NCBI RefSeq assembly: GCF_036670015.1
Contig: NZ_CP137636.1
Location: 1,218,501-1,282,500 of the forward strand
Source: Niallia sp. XMNu-256
GTDB taxonomy: Bacteria; Bacillota; Bacilli; Bacillales; Cytobacillaceae
Length of the DNA stretch: 64,000 nt
Direction of reading: 5' to 3'
Translations under genes and position numbers: made by a program
The notes under the pieces: generated by a model
The model's input: the letters and a program-made list of their open reading frames with translations, nothing else
What the model was told of the DNA's origin: nothing
The model's database searches: none
Shown here: in pieces, positions 17,674-26,695 of the stretch
Layout of the letters: every line of letters starts with the position of its first letter
How positions within the stretch are numbered: the stretch's first letter is position 1

Positions 17674-18123
17674 TTGATACTTGATAAATTGTCAAATGCA
17701 AAAATGTATGATCAGCTACATCCCAGATTAAAGAAGGGACTTCATTTTCTGCTTGAAAATGATCTAAATTCACTTGAAGTAGGTACATATCCTATTGAAG
17801 AGGATAAAGTGTTTGTGATGATACAAGAATATGATACAAAATTACCCGAAGTTTGTCGCTTTGAAGCCCATTATCGTTATGCTGATATTCAATATGTTAT
17901 TCAAGGGCAGGAGAAAATGGAGTACACTCACATCGGAGAGGCACAGGTCATTGAAGCGCATCAAGAGAAGGATTTAATGTTCCTTGATGCAGAAGGAGAG
18001 AGCTTTGTAGTAAAAGAAAGTTACTTTGCCGTCTTCACCCCAAAAGATGCACATAGACCAGGTATGTGTGTCAATAATCCCGAGCCGATTCGAAAAGCAG
18101 TCGTCAAGGTGCTGTGGGATTAA
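17674..18123 (+). CDS. YhcH/YjgK/YiaL family protein (DUF386)
   Basis: This 149-residue cupin-like protein has the family signature FEAHYRYADIQYVIQG, the EKDLMFLDAEG segment and FAVFTPKDAHRPGMCVN, including the conserved His and acidic metal ligands. Relatives include EbgC and proteins of sialic acid or ascorbate catabolism, proposed to act on open-chain or anomeric sugars. The start is TTG 17674, with GGAGG eight bases upstream. It is monocistronic and ends in a clear terminator. Confidence 0.85.
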   Translation: MILDKLSNAKMYDQLHPRLKKGLHFLLENDLNSLEVGTYPIEEDKVFVMIQEYDTKLPEVCRFEAHYRYADIQYVIQGQEKMEYTHIGEAQVIEAHQEKDLMFLDAEGESFVVKESYFAVFTPKDAHRPGMCVNNPEPIRKAVVKVLWD

Positions 18124-18156
18124 TCTTTAACCTTGATTTTAATATTTTTATGTCAG

Positions 18157-18181
18157 CCCTTCAGATGATGAAGGGTTTTTT
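18157..18181 (+). terminator. Rho-independent terminator
   Basis: CCCTTCA/TGAAGGG stem with six T, 34 bp after the YhcH-like gene. Confidence 0.85.
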
Positions 18182-18283
18182 GCGGTTATGTCAATTTCCT
18201 TATTAAGTTAATAAGAATTTAGTATTTCAATAATTATCTGAAAATATTTTAAAATAGATATATATAGGCTACGTAAATAAATG

Positions 18284-18297
18284 TGTAAACGTTATCA
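18284..18297 (+). promoter_or_regulatory. CcpA cre site
   Basis: TGTAAACGTTATCA matches the cre consensus TGWAARCGYTWNCW at all 14 positions. It precedes a strong RBS (AGGAGGG) and a 15-codon ORF stub, so catabolite repression of a now-lost gene is likely. Confidence 0.7.
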
Positions 18298-18317
18298 ATA
18301 TAATAGGAGGGTTAACA

Positions 18318-18365
18318 ATGGCGATTACAGGCGTGATCATTAATAGTGATGGTGGATTGGTGTAA
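18318..18365 (+). CDS. 15-residue ORF: gene stub or leader peptide
   Basis: AGGAGGG lies at normal distance from ATG 18318, and the frame stops after MAITGVIINSDGGLV. The downstream region holds no plus-strand gene, only the terminator shared with the YeeE gene. Given the perfect cre site upstream, the simplest reading is the 5' stub of a catabolic gene removed by deletion. Confidence 0.4.
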   Translation: MAITGVIINSDGGLV

Positions 18366-18404
18366 GAGGGTTTGATCGGATATCGGGCGGAGACCATTTA
18401 TAAA

Positions 18405-18435
18405 AAACGGGATAAGGTTTTTCCTTATCCCGTTT
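18405..18435. terminator. Bidirectional terminator
   Basis: AAACGGGATAAGG/CCTTATCCCGTTT stem with a five-base loop. It lies directly after the YeeE gene stop on the minus strand. Confidence 0.85.
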
Positions 18436-18437
18436 GA

Positions 18438-19718
18438 TTAGCAGAATGTGTCTTTTGAGCTTGGATTTTTCAGCCCGAATAATGGGCGAATAAAGAGGGC
18501 TAAGAAGGTTCCAAGTAAAGCCATAATTGCCCAGACCCATCCGTGAAGACTGAAGGACGAAATTCCTCCAAAATAAGCTCCAATATTACAGCCGAAAGCA
18601 AGCCGTGATCCGTATCCCATTAGGAGACCGCCAAAAATGGAAGCTCCGGCAATGCCAGGTTTTATTTTCTTTGGTTTAAACGTACCTTGGAAAGAGGAGG
18701 CAATAAAGGCTCCTAACATAATTCCAAAGTTCAGTACGCTTGTAGAATCTGCTAACACTGAGTTTTTCAAAGCTTCACCATTTGGACCGGTAAAATATCC
18801 CCAGCTTGCAACATCGATTCCAACTGTATTGAGGAATTTTCCTCCCCATAGAGCAAAGGCCGATGTAATTCCCCATGGTGTCCCTCTAACGGTTAAAGTT
18901 AAAGCGTTTAGGAGAGCTAAAACAATCGCCGCAACGAATAATGGCCAGGAACCGCGTAATACTTTTCTCCAACCCGTCGTTGTTGCTAGCGGCTTCATCA
19001 TTGGAGGATTTTTCTTTTTCCCAATTTGAATCGTTATGAAGTAAATCACGGCAAATAAAGCCATTTGAATTGCCCAAGCTCCAAAGTAACCCAGTCCTGT
19101 AGAAGTTGCCAATGATATCGGCGGAAGCGTTGGGGTTTCTTCCATCCAAAAGTTGAGATGATAGGCACCAAGAGTAGAACCGGCAATAAAGGAAATAAGG
19201 GTTAACACCATGGAAGAAGAGCCCCCACCTAAGTTATACAAAGTTCCTGATGCACAACCATTTCCAAGCTGCATGCCAATCCCGAACAGAAAAGCACCGA
19301 AAAGAACGGGAATTCCTACAGGTGAGACATAACCTGCTGGCGTTACACCTGTAAAACTAAATCCTGTACTCAAAATAATTGCAAATAGAGTAGTAGAAAC
19401 GGCAAACATGAGCATATGGGCTTGGAGTCCCTGCACGTTACCTACGGATACAAGCCTGCGAAAGGCAGATGTAAAACCAAATCGAGCATAAAGCAATGTC
19501 GCTCCCAAAGCTAATCCGATGATAAAAAGGGTTCCCTGTACCCAACCAGCCGTATTGACAATTGTCATCAGCAAAATAAGGGAAATAATTAGACCAGCTG
19601 AAACATATCCCTTTTGCATCGGGTTAAGATTTGTGACAAACGTAGTCGGGTTCTTAACTAAGGATTTATATTTAAGCTTAGACGTTGATTCTAAAGTTGT
19701 ATGTGACAATCCATTCAC
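18438..19718 (-). CDS. YeeE/YedE (TsuA-type) thiosulfate/sulfur transporter
   Basis: The 426-residue polytopic protein has two similar halves, each with the sulfur-transport Cys motif: QLGNGCASGTLYNLGGG in the first half and LAFGCNIGAYFGG in the second. In TsuA these cysteines relay thiosulfate through the membrane. The length and the paired GxxF/GxLLMG helices fit the family. Start ATG 19718 has AGAGGTGAATGG upstream. No TusA or rhodanese partner is adjacent. A candidate inverted-repeat operator lies at 19736-19761. Confidence 0.9.
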   Translation of the reverse strand: MNGLSHTTLESTSKLKYKSLVKNPTTFVTNLNPMQKGYVSAGLIISLILLMTIVNTAGWVQGTLFIIGLALGATLLYARFGFTSAFRRLVSVGNVQGLQAHMLMFAVSTTLFAIILSTGFSFTGVTPAGYVSPVGIPVLFGAFLFGIGMQLGNGCASGTLYNLGGGSSSMVLTLISFIAGSTLGAYHLNFWMEETPTLPPISLATSTGLGYFGAWAIQMALFAVIYFITIQIGKKKNPPMMKPLATTTGWRKVLRGSWPLFVAAIVLALLNALTLTVRGTPWGITSAFALWGGKFLNTVGIDVASWGYFTGPNGEALKNSVLADSTSVLNFGIMLGAFIASSFQGTFKPKKIKPGIAGASIFGGLLMGYGSRLAFGCNIGAYFGGISSFSLHGWVWAIMALLGTFLALFIRPLFGLKNPSSKDTFC

Positions 19719-19735
19719 CTCTTAATCTTATGAAG

Positions 19736-19761
19736 ATAGTATGATTTATTTAACATACTAT
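19736..19761 (-). promoter_or_regulatory. Candidate operator of the YeeE gene
   Basis: ATAGTATG (19736-19743) and CATACTAT (19754-19761) form a perfect 8-bp inverted repeat with a 10-bp spacer, 18 bp upstream of the start codon. A further half-site TATAGTATG lies near 19890. Confidence 0.5.
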
Positions 19762-20008
19762 TATAGTAATAGTGAAAAGTAAAGTAGTTTTTGGATTTTC
19801 ATCCTGTTACATCCGGGAGTACACCGTTTTTTTGAGTTCTAATATCTGGCTTAACGGGAAGTAAGACTCTCACTGATGGTAGTTTCACTTTATAGTATGT
19901 TGATGTTGTTAAATCCCTCCTGTTCTATTATAATGTAATTGTTTCAAATTTCTGGAAAAAAGAGAGAGTTAAACGATAAATTAATTTAATACTACGGGAG
20001 GATCGTTT

Positions 20009-20119
20009 ATGCCAAACTGGTTACATAACACCATTAATGTTATTTTATTAATCGTTAGTATGGGATGTGTTGCAAGTGGAATTAAGTGGAAGACGAATAA
20101 AAGAACGGAAACAAACTAA
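20009..20119 (+). CDS. Small membrane protein, 36 residues
   Basis: ATG 20009 follows GGGAGG with good spacing. The product begins MPNWLHNTIN, has one hydrophobic helix (VILLIVSMGCVASG) and ends in a Lys/Arg/Thr-rich tail. A strong terminator follows at once. The family is not recognised. It is convincing as a gene because RBS, length and terminator agree. Confidence 0.65.
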   Translation: MPNWLHNTINVILLIVSMGCVASGIKWKTNKRTETN

Positions 20120-20163
20120 ACAAGAGGACGGATCTTTTAAAATACAAGATCCGTCTCTTGTTT
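20118..20163 (+). terminator. Rho-independent terminator
   Basis: AAACAAGAG-ACGGATCTT pairs with AAGATCCGTCTCTTGTTT, overlapping the stop codon of the small membrane gene. Confidence 0.8.
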
Positions 20164-20287
20164 AATAATTAATAAATAAAGAGATTTAATATTTTGAAAG
20201 TAACTTTTATATAATAGAGTAAGGTTAGAGGACTATTGTTTATCCTATAATTGACAAATGTTTAATAAAAAGGAAGTGATACATTCG

Positions 20288-20758
20288 ATGTCAAATGAAA
20301 ATGAGGTTCTATTTAATACTGAGAAAGACAAAGAGCCCAAAATGAAGGTTGAAAGAAAAGAAGGCGAGCCAACATCAGCTTTTAAAGGGGCTTCTTGGGC
20401 AGCGTTTATTATAGGTGTTGGGGCATATTTGATTGGCTTGTTTAACGCAATGATGGAACTAAACGAAAAAGGCTATTACTTTGCCGTGTTAGTATTTGGT
20501 TTATATGCAGCGGTCTCTTTACAAAAGGCAGTAAGGGATAAGGAAGAAGGGATACCGGTTACGGGAATATATTATGGAATTAGTTGGTTTGCACTCATTG
20601 TTTCAATATCACTTATGGCGATCGGTTTATACAATGCAGGGAGTATTGTTTTAAGCGAAAAGGGATTTTATGGGATGGCCTATGTTCTTAGTTTATTTGC
20701 AGCCATAACGGTTCAAAAAAATATTAGAGATACAAAGAATGCACGAGAAAGGGAATAA
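20288..20758 (+). CDS. YiaA/YiaB family inner-membrane protein
   Basis: The protein has a charged N-terminal stretch followed by two tandem YiaAB units, each a pair of helices. The first has [20 protein letters not shown] and ...[11 protein letters not shown]; the second has [20 protein letters not shown] and ...[10 protein letters not shown]. Function of the family is unknown. ATG 20288 is preferred over 20258, because the RBS AAGGAAGTGAT lies between them. It is monocistronic. Confidence 0.85.
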   Translation: MSNENEVLFNTEKDKEPKMKVERKEGEPTSAFKGASWAAFIIGVGAYLIGLFNAMMELNEKGYYFAVLVFGLYAAVSLQKAVRDKEEGIPVTGIYYGISWFALIVSISLMAIGLYNAGSIVLSEKGFYGMAYVLSLFAAITVQKNIRDTKNARERE

Positions 20759-20916
20759 TATCTAAACGGATTTATGTGTTACATCTTCCTGAATTATGGA
20801 GTTTCTTATAATTGAATTTTCAAAAAGGGGAGTGCTAACTTTCCTTTTTTTTTTGTTTTAGCAAGAATGAGGTATAATTGAAAAATAATCTAAATGACTA
20901 AAAAGGAAGTGGCATA

Positions 20917-21351
20917 GTGGTCGGTGTAGAAATCGATATGGTTGTTACAGACAGCTTGAAAGCATTAGAATTATACGAAAAGGTATTTGAGATTGATCAT
21001 ATTGAGGTTACAAATTTCCCTAAAGGCGAAAATGAGGTTGTTTTCAACTTATATGGAGTTCGCTTTCACATGTTAGATGAAAATCCAAAATTCCATTTAA
21101 TCGCACCAAGTGAAGAGGATCCTAAAACCATCTGGTTTAATATCACAGTTCCAGATATTAAGGAAACATATTCAAAAGCGATGAGCCTTGGCTGCACGGA
21201 AGTACAAGCGGTTACTGAAATGATGGATTTTGGGGTATCAAATGCCATGTTTAGCGATCCTTACGGTTATATTTGGATGTTGCATCAAGTTCATAGAGAA
21301 GTGAGTTTTGAAGAACGAGTACAACTGTGGGAAGAGAATAGAGAAAAATAA
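20917..21351 (+). CDS. VOC (glyoxalase/PhnB-like) family protein
   Basis: This 144-residue protein has two beta-alpha-beta-beta-beta units: VTDSLKALELYEKVF near residue 10 and a second half ending FSDPYGYIWMLHQVH, typical of PhnB-like vicinal oxygen chelate proteins. One metal-ligand pair is not obvious, so it may be non-catalytic. Start GTG 20917 follows AAGGAAGTGG. It is followed by an 111-bp gap and a strong terminator. Confidence 0.8.
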   Translation: MVGVEIDMVVTDSLKALELYEKVFEIDHIEVTNFPKGENEVVFNLYGVRFHMLDENPKFHLIAPSEEDPKTIWFNITVPDIKETYSKAMSLGCTEVQAVTEMMDFGVSNAMFSDPYGYIWMLHQVHREVSFEERVQLWEENREK

Positions 21352-21461
21352 ATGAGATAGGCACGATTCCAGTTCTGGATGGTGTCTTATCATTATTCCT
21401 ATGTTTAATGGTTTCAATTTTGATTTACATACTGCGAATATGAAACTAGATACGATCATAC

Positions 21462-21509
21462 AAAAAGCGGCATGTTGAGCAGCCTAGATTGCATAACATG
21501 CCGCTTTTT
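21462..21509. terminator. Strong bidirectional terminator
   Basis: AAAAAGCGGCATGTT (21462-21476) pairs perfectly with AACATGCCGCTTTTT (21495-21509). Confidence 0.85.
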
Positions 21510-21563
21510 GTGGAAAACATTAACACTTTTAGAAACTAATGGAAATTATATAGATAGCTGAGA

Positions 21564-21660
21564 TCAGTTTAATGCTTGTGTTACTTCTTCTGCGGCTTGT
21601 TGTACTCGTTTGATTAGCTTTGGAGTTGTTAGCTTGTTGATTCTTTGAACCGGTCCAGCA
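21564..21660 (-). pseudogene. C-terminal remnant of an IclR-family regulator
   Basis: The minus-strand frame reads IAGPVQRINKLTTPKL, then an amphipathic helix ending AEEVTQALN and a stop at 21564. The (S/A)GPxxR motif followed by a terminal helix is the standard end of IclR proteins. All upstream sequence is missing, replaced at about 21660 by a plus-strand aldehyde dehydrogenase fragment. Confidence 0.65.
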
Positions 21661-21661
21661 A

Positions 21662-22435
21662 TTCACAGGGTCGACTCCAGCTGGACGTCATGTAGGAGCG
21701 GTCGCTGGCAAGAATTTGAAGCGTGTTGCACTTGAACTCGGAGGCAATAACCCGTTTGTTGTTCTAAAAGATGCAGATGTTAATCAAACTGTTAACGCTG
21801 CGGCTTTTGGTGCTTACTTACACCAAGGCCAAATATGTATGAGTATCAATCGAATTTTAGTTGATCAATTAATTTATGATGCATTTGTTACAAAGTTTGC
21901 TGCTAAGGTTTCCAAGCTCGAATATGAAGACCCGAAAAATCCAAATGTGATTATAGGACCCATTATTAATGAAAAGCACATAAATAAAATATTAGAGCTC
22001 ATAGAAACAGCCAAAAAAGAAGGAGCTACGGTTGCTCTTCAAGGGCAACGAGTCGGTAATGTGTTAACGCCTTTTGTGTTGGCTGACGTAACAAATGAAA
22101 TGACAATTGCTCAAAGCGAAATTTTTGGGCCTGTCGTGTCGATTATTCCATTTAAATCTGAGGACGAAGCAATTGAAATGGCTAATCATACAGAATTTGG
22201 TTTAAGCTCATCTGTGTTTACTAGAAATTTAGACAGAGGGATAGAATTTGCTCAACAGATTGAAAGTGGCATGACACATGTCAATGATCAAACGGTCAAT
22301 GATGAAGCAAATGTCCCTTTTGGTGGAGAAAAAAGTTCGGGTCTAGGTCGTTATAACGGAGAATGGGCATTAGAAGAGTTTACTACTATGAAGTGGATTT
22401 CAGTTCAAAAGGAAAACAGGAAATATCCTCTTTAA
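21662..22435 (+). pseudogene. Aldehyde dehydrogenase, 5'-truncated
   Basis: The frame is coding from FTGSTPAGRHVG at 21662, well before the first in-frame ATG-like start. It includes the ELGGNNPFVVL loop, the catalytic Cys in HQGQICMS, QSEIFGPVVSIIPF and NDQTVNDEANVPFGGEKSSG. The first ~220 residues, containing most of the NAD-binding domain, are missing, so no active enzyme is expected. The 5' break abuts the IclR fragment of opposite direction. A terminator follows. Confidence 0.85.
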
Positions 22436-22498
22436 TTCATACAATTATAGGAATAGAATAATTGTCTGTTTGGAGATAAAGTCTATTAAAATGAAACG

Positions 22499-22531
22499 GC
22501 AGGTATTTCAAATATGAAGTACCTGCCTTTC
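22499..22531 (+). terminator. Terminator after truncated aldehyde dehydrogenase
   Basis: GGCAGGTA/TACCTGCC stem followed by TTTCT. The gap from here to 22868 holds no gene that I can see; TTGACA at 22669 may belong to a promoter of the next gene. Confidence 0.7.
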
Positions 22532-22868
22532 TATTTGCTTTTGAGATGATCAACAAATATCCTATTTTCTGATGACCCTATTCCCATTTCGCTGTATTGA
22601 ATAAAGAATGCTAGTTTTCAGAATTTGATATTTCTGGTACATTTAATCATAGGAAAACGTCTTCAACTTTGACAAAATATTTTATTTTTGGCATATGTCA
22701 TGGTAGACTGTATTTTTGAGTTATCCATTATGGGAGATTAGATCTCTTGGGCGAGGTGGTACAAGGATCCTATAGAATCGTTAAATTTAATTTAAAATTG
22801 AATCTATAGATATATGAATAGAAGAATGTTTATGCTAGGATGGAGTTTTAATTGGAGTGAGGGTATAT

Positions 22869-24851
22869 ATGAATAAAATATTTCAAAAAGGACAGGGGAT
22901 GCTTAATAAATACGTTGTCTTTTTCTTTATAACGGTTCTTTTTCTATGGATGAAAACGTATTTCATTCAGTTGACACAGTTTAATTTAGGTGTAGAAAGT
23001 TCATTCCAGGAGTTTCTATTATTTTTAAACCCTTTAGGTTCAGCGATGATCTTTTTAGGATTTGCTAGCTTTTTAAACGGAAGGAAGAAATACATAGGGC
23101 TGATTATTATTGATTTCCTTCTAACTTTTTTGTTATATGCAAATGTGTTATATTATCGTTTCTTTAATGATTTCCTTACCTTACCTACCATTTTTCAGAC
23201 ACAGAATTTTGGGGATGTAAGCAGTAGTATAGTATCACTATTGAGATCATATGACATTTTGTTCTTTGTCGATATCATATTGTTAATCGGCTTGTTGGCT
23301 TTTCGGGTTGTTAAAATCGAAGGTAAGAACATGAAACATCGAATGGCTGCGGCTTTGATCCTATTGGGTTTAGGAATTTCAAGTTTAAATTTGGCTTTAG
23401 CAGAATCCGATCGACCTCAATTATTAACTAGGGGATTTGATCGTAACTATATAGTGAAATATTTAGGCATGTATAATTACACGGTTTATGATGCTGTTCA
23501 AAGTACAAAAGCTTCGGCCCAGCGAGCGTTGGCAGATGGCAGTGACCTAACTGAGGTTATTAACTATACACAATCTAACTATGCTGAACCGAATCCAAAA
23601 TATTTTGGCGCCGCAAAAGGCATGAATGTGATCTATATTCACCTTGAATCCATACAAAACTTTTTAATCGATTTCGAACTGCACGGTGAACAAGTGACAC
23701 CATTTTTAAACTCTTTTATAAGAGATGAGAACACGATTTATTTTGATAACTTTTTCCATCAAACAGCACAAGGCAAGACAGCTGATGCGGAATTTCTATT
23801 AGAAAACTCCTTATATGGCTTAGCACAAGGTTCCGCCTTCACCATGAAAGGATTAAACACCTATCATGCGGTTCCAGCCATTTTAAGACAACAAGGGTAT
23901 ACTTCAGCTGTGTTCCATCCAAATACAGGAACATTTTGGAATCGGAATGAAATTTATAAATCATTCGGATATGATCGATTCTATGATTCTAGTTATTATG
24001 AAATGAACCCGGAAGACCTTGCTGATTATGGGCTGATGGACAAACCATTTTTTGAGCAGTCGATTCCAAAGTTAGAATCATTGCCACAACCTTTTTATTC
24101 AAAGTTTATTACAGTAACACATCATTATCCCTATAAGCTTAAAGAAGAAGATGCGACGATTGCGCCTCATACAACGAATAGTAAATCAGTGAATCGCTAC
24201 TTTCAAACCGCTCGCTATGCAGATGAAGCGCTTGAGCAATTTTTTGGCTATCTGAAGGAGTCCGGTTTATACGATAACTCGATCATTATTATGTACGGAG
24301 ATCATTATGGAATTTCACAAAATCATAATAAAGCGATGGGACAAGTTCTAGGAAAAGAAATTACTCCATTTGAAAGCACTGGTTTACAACGGGTTCCATT
24401 GATGATTCGTGTGCCAGGAATCGAGGGTGGAGTGAATCATGAATATGGGGGGCAAATCGATTTGATGCCAACCCTTCTTCATTTATTAGGAATCGACACA
24501 AAGAACTTCATCGTGTTTGGAACCGATTTATTATCAGAAGAACATGATGATATTATTCCTTTCCGTAATGGTGATTTTGTTAGTTCAACCATTACGTCTA
24601 TTTCGGGTAAATACTATGATTCTCAAACAGGGCTTTTACTAGAAGCAGAGAGATTACCCGAAGCAAGAAATTATCAAGAAAACGCCATGCAAAAATTAGC
24701 ACTTTCAGACCGGGTGGTCAATGGCGATTTATTACGCTTTTATACACCAGACGGATTCCAACCAGTGGACCGATCAAAATATAACTACAGTAAACAAGAA
24801 ACTGAAGAACCAAATGAAGAGGAAGCATCCTTTAATAACGAAAATTACTAA
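22869..24851 (+). CDS. LtaS-type lipoteichoic acid synthase
   Basis: The protein (660 residues from ATG 22869) has five N-terminal membrane helices and an extracellular sulfatase-fold domain. It transfers glycerol-phosphate from phosphatidylglycerol to a growing chain. The expected residues are visible: Glu in HLESIQNF near 258, nucleophile Thr in AQGKTADAEF near 303, FWNRN near 355 and YGDHYG near 476. GGAGTGAGG lies before ATG 22869; an in-frame GTG at 22857 lies within that RBS. The Glu-rich tail is extra. The gene is monocistronic. Confidence 0.92.
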   Translation: MNKIFQKGQGMLNKYVVFFFITVLFLWMKTYFIQLTQFNLGVESSFQEFLLFLNPLGSAMIFLGFASFLNGRKKYIGLIIIDFLLTFLLYANVLYYRFFNDFLTLPTIFQTQNFGDVSSSIVSLLRSYDILFFVDIILLIGLLAFRVVKIEGKNMKHRMAAALILLGLGISSLNLALAESDRPQLLTRGFDRNYIVKYLGMYNYTVYDAVQSTKASAQRALADGSDLTEVINYTQSNYAEPNPKYFGAAKGMNVIYIHLESIQNFLIDFELHGEQVTPFLNSFIRDENTIYFDNFFHQTAQGKTADAEFLLENSLYGLAQGSAFTMKGLNTYHAVPAILRQQGYTSAVFHPNTGTFWNRNEIYKSFGYDRFYDSSYYEMNPEDLADYGLMDKPFFEQSIPKLESLPQPFYSKFITVTHHYPYKLKEEDATIAPHTTNSKSVNRYFQTARYADEALEQFFGYLKESGLYDNSIIIMYGDHYGISQNHNKAMGQVLGKEITPFESTGLQRVPLMIRVPGIEGGVNHEYGGQIDLMPTLLHLLGIDTKNFIVFGTDLLSEEHDDIIPFRNGDFVSSTITSISGKYYDSQTGLLLEAERLPEARNYQENAMQKLALSDRVVNGDLLRFYTPDGFQPVDRSKYNYSKQETEEPNEEEASFNNENY

Positions 24852-24862
24852 CTTGCAGACAA

Positions 24863-24890
24863 CCCCAATCTCACTTGAGATTGGGGTTTG
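24863..24890. terminator. Rho-independent terminator
   Basis: CCCCAATCTC/GAGATTGGGG stem with short T-run after ltaS. Between here and 25157 no gene is called. Confidence 0.8.
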
Positions 24891-25157
24891 TTTGTATTTA
24901 GAAACAGGAGCACGATTCTTATTTGAATGAATTAATACTTCGTCTCTCCCGCCTTGAGCAATCACCGCTTCTAGCTCTTTATTACCAGCCCTTTTGATTT
25001 TTTGCTTTAGATTTGAATATTTAATTTTCTTGGAGTAAACATGGGAAACGTTCGGTTTTCACATTTCGATTATAAACTCCATGATTGTCCATTTCTTAAA
25101 CAGGTGTTTTAACATACTTTATATTAAAATCACAAGCTTGTTTAATAGGAGGCAGAC

Positions 25158-25397
25158 ATGTCAAATCAAATTAAAATTTATAATCTGATTGTTAACGGTA
25201 TTGCACAAAATGCCAATGTTGATATTGGTAGAACGGTACAAAATAGTCATACTGCAAATGTAAAATTATATGGAGCAAATTTTTCAATGGGAGATTTTTC
25301 GCCTACACATTCTGTAATTGTTACAAAAGTCAAAGATCCCGATTATAGTGATCAAGGTCAAACAGAGAACCCCTCTTCAGCTGACAACAGTCAATAG
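25158..25397 (+). CDS. GerPA/GerPF-like spore protein
   Basis: This 79-residue protein has the small-spore-protein pattern seen in GerPA/Ger[18 protein letters not shown], a short Asn/Ser/Thr linker, [12 protein letters not shown] and the terminal DPDYSDQ. These proteins lie in the coat and help germinants cross it. AGGAGGC precedes the ATG, and CATACTTTA upstream fits a sigma-E/K -10 box. It is the single plus-strand GerP-like gene of the first module and converges on the DUF421 gene. Confidence 0.75.
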   Translation: MSNQIKIYNLIVNGIAQNANVDIGRTVQNSHTANVKLYGANFSMGDFSPTHSVIVTKVKDPDYSDQGQTENPSSADNSQ

Positions 25398-25435
25398 ATA
25401 TTTATTTTAGATTAAATGGACCGAGAATGGTTTAT

Positions 25436-26134
25436 TCAATGAAGAGCATCATTTTTTGGATCAATGTATAGTGTACCGTCCTTTTGAATTTCAGCATAAA
25501 AGACATCCGTTATAGAATTTATACCGTGATCTTTTAATTGGTTCTCTAACCATTGTCGATTTAGGTTTAATTTTTCTAAGTTCTCTTCCTTAATTTTACC
25601 ATCGGAAATGACAGATGTAGAAATAGGGAATACATGGGCATTTTTCTGGTTTATATTTAAATCACCCTTTGTCAAAGGCTGCTTAGATTCTTTTTTCATA
25701 ACTGAAAGAGTTCCATCTGTTTCAAAAATGGCATAATTGACTTCTGATAGGGAAAATACGTTTTTCTTTCGTAATAAAGTATTTAAAGCGTCTATGTCTA
25801 AACGAACTTTACGGAGTTCATCTTCCATAATTTTTCCCTTTTTCACAAGAATTCTAGGCTCACCTTCAATAGCTACTCGTAACTTTTGAGATTTTAGATC
25901 TAAGATGCTTATAAAAATGGTAAAAGCAGTCCAAGCGATAAGCGCTAGTAATCCATTAGTGATAGTGAGGGAAGCATCAATGGCAAGAGAGCCCCCTATA
26001 TGTCCTATTGAGATTGCAGAGATAAAATTAAAAAAGGTCATTTGGGATATTTCTTTTCTGCCCATAAGTCTGGTTAAAAATAATAAAGTTACGAAAGCAA
26101 TTGCAAGTCTTAGGATTAATTCTGGAATCGTCAT
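25436..26134 (-). CDS. DUF421 (YetF-like) membrane protein, first module
   Basis: The 232-residue protein has three N-terminal helices with TRLMGRKEISQMTFFNF and a cytosolic part with GEPRILVKKGKIMEDELRK and LLRKKNVFSLSEVNYAIFE, the two conserved YetF/DUF421 blocks. Family members are often sporulation-associated, and their function is unknown. A second DUF421 gene lies in the second module at 37707-38282, but the two differ in length and in the C-terminal extension. AGGAG is upstream of the ATG. Confidence 0.9.
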   Translation of the reverse strand: MTIPELILRLAIAFVTLLFLTRLMGRKEISQMTFFNFISAISIGHIGGSLAIDASLTITNGLLALIAWTAFTIFISILDLKSQKLRVAIEGEPRILVKKGKIMEDELRKVRLDIDALNTLLRKKNVFSLSEVNYAIFETDGTLSVMKKESKQPLTKGDLNINQKNAHVFPISTSVISDGKIKEENLEKLNLNRQWLENQLKDHGINSITDVFYAEIQKDGTLYIDPKNDALH

Positions 26135-26219
26135 TTTATTAACTCCTTATAGTAAAAAGATACCTACTCCTATCATATTGTTCGCCCCTTTAAATTTAAA
26201 ATGTATTTTTTCTAATAAA

Positions 26220-26268
26220 AAAACGTAGACAAACTAAAACAGAAGACAGTTTAGTTTGTCTACGTTTT
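26220..26268. terminator. Long perfect hairpin upstream of DUF421 gene
   Basis: The 19-bp arms at 26220-26238 and 26250-26268 (starting AAAACGTAGAC) are perfect with an 11-base loop. The T-run at the end favours plus-strand termination, but no plus gene precedes it closely. Confidence 0.6.
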
Positions 26269-26297
26269 AATGCACTACCCTTCAATTTCACGCAAAA

Positions 26298-26338
26298 AAA
26301 TCCCCCGATTTTGATGAGGTTTTTATCAAATTGGGGAT
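26298..26338 (-). terminator. Terminator of the GerP-like minus-strand cluster
   Basis: An imperfect AATCCCC/GGGGATT hairpin with ATTTTGAT/ATCAAAT extension lies 58 bp beyond the last GerP-like gene on the minus strand. Confidence 0.65.
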
Positions 26339-26395
26339 TGTTTATTATTTATGATGTTCTTGACTACAAATATATTATCGAATCTAGAAAGAATT

Positions 26396-26632
26396 TTATA
26401 TGACACTGTTTTTAATGGCATTACTATCACTAGCATCGGGGTCAATGACGGCGGCTGCTTGGACCGCTACTGGGGAAAGGTCTCCGTTTTGTTCTCCAAA
26501 CGCTTGATTTCGCTTATATGTCACAAGTTGATCGATTAATTGCAGAGTCCCCATATTCGCTACGGCACCATTATCAATTGTATTTACTTTGAATCCAAGT
26601 ATATTAAAGACCATTGGTGAAACAAAAACCAT
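26396..26632 (-). CDS. GerPA/PF-like small protein A
   Basis: The 78 residues show the pattern of this paralogous family: NILGFKVNTIDNGAVANMG, then TYKRNQAFGEQNGDLSP and a terminal VIDPDASDSN. It is about 60% identical to its neighbour at 26696, so the pair arose by tandem duplication. Predicted mostly beta with no membrane helix. A role in the spore coat is inferred from similarity to GerPA/GerPF and from the sporulation genes around it. Confidence 0.75.
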   Translation of the reverse strand: MVFVSPMVFNILGFKVNTIDNGAVANMGTLQLIDQLVTYKRNQAFGEQNGDLSPVAVQAAAVIDPDASDSNAIKNSVI

Positions 26633-26695
26633 ATTTCAACACATCCCTGTCTTTATGTTATTCATAGCCAAACGTACCATCGTCTTAAGCTTGCA

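Noticed and set aside
24890-25058. Minus-strand open frame with protein-like sequence (KELEAVIAQGGRDEVLIHS)
   Set aside because: It looks coding but has no start and runs into the ltaS terminator. A decayed gene is possible, but no family could be recognised, so no feature was called.
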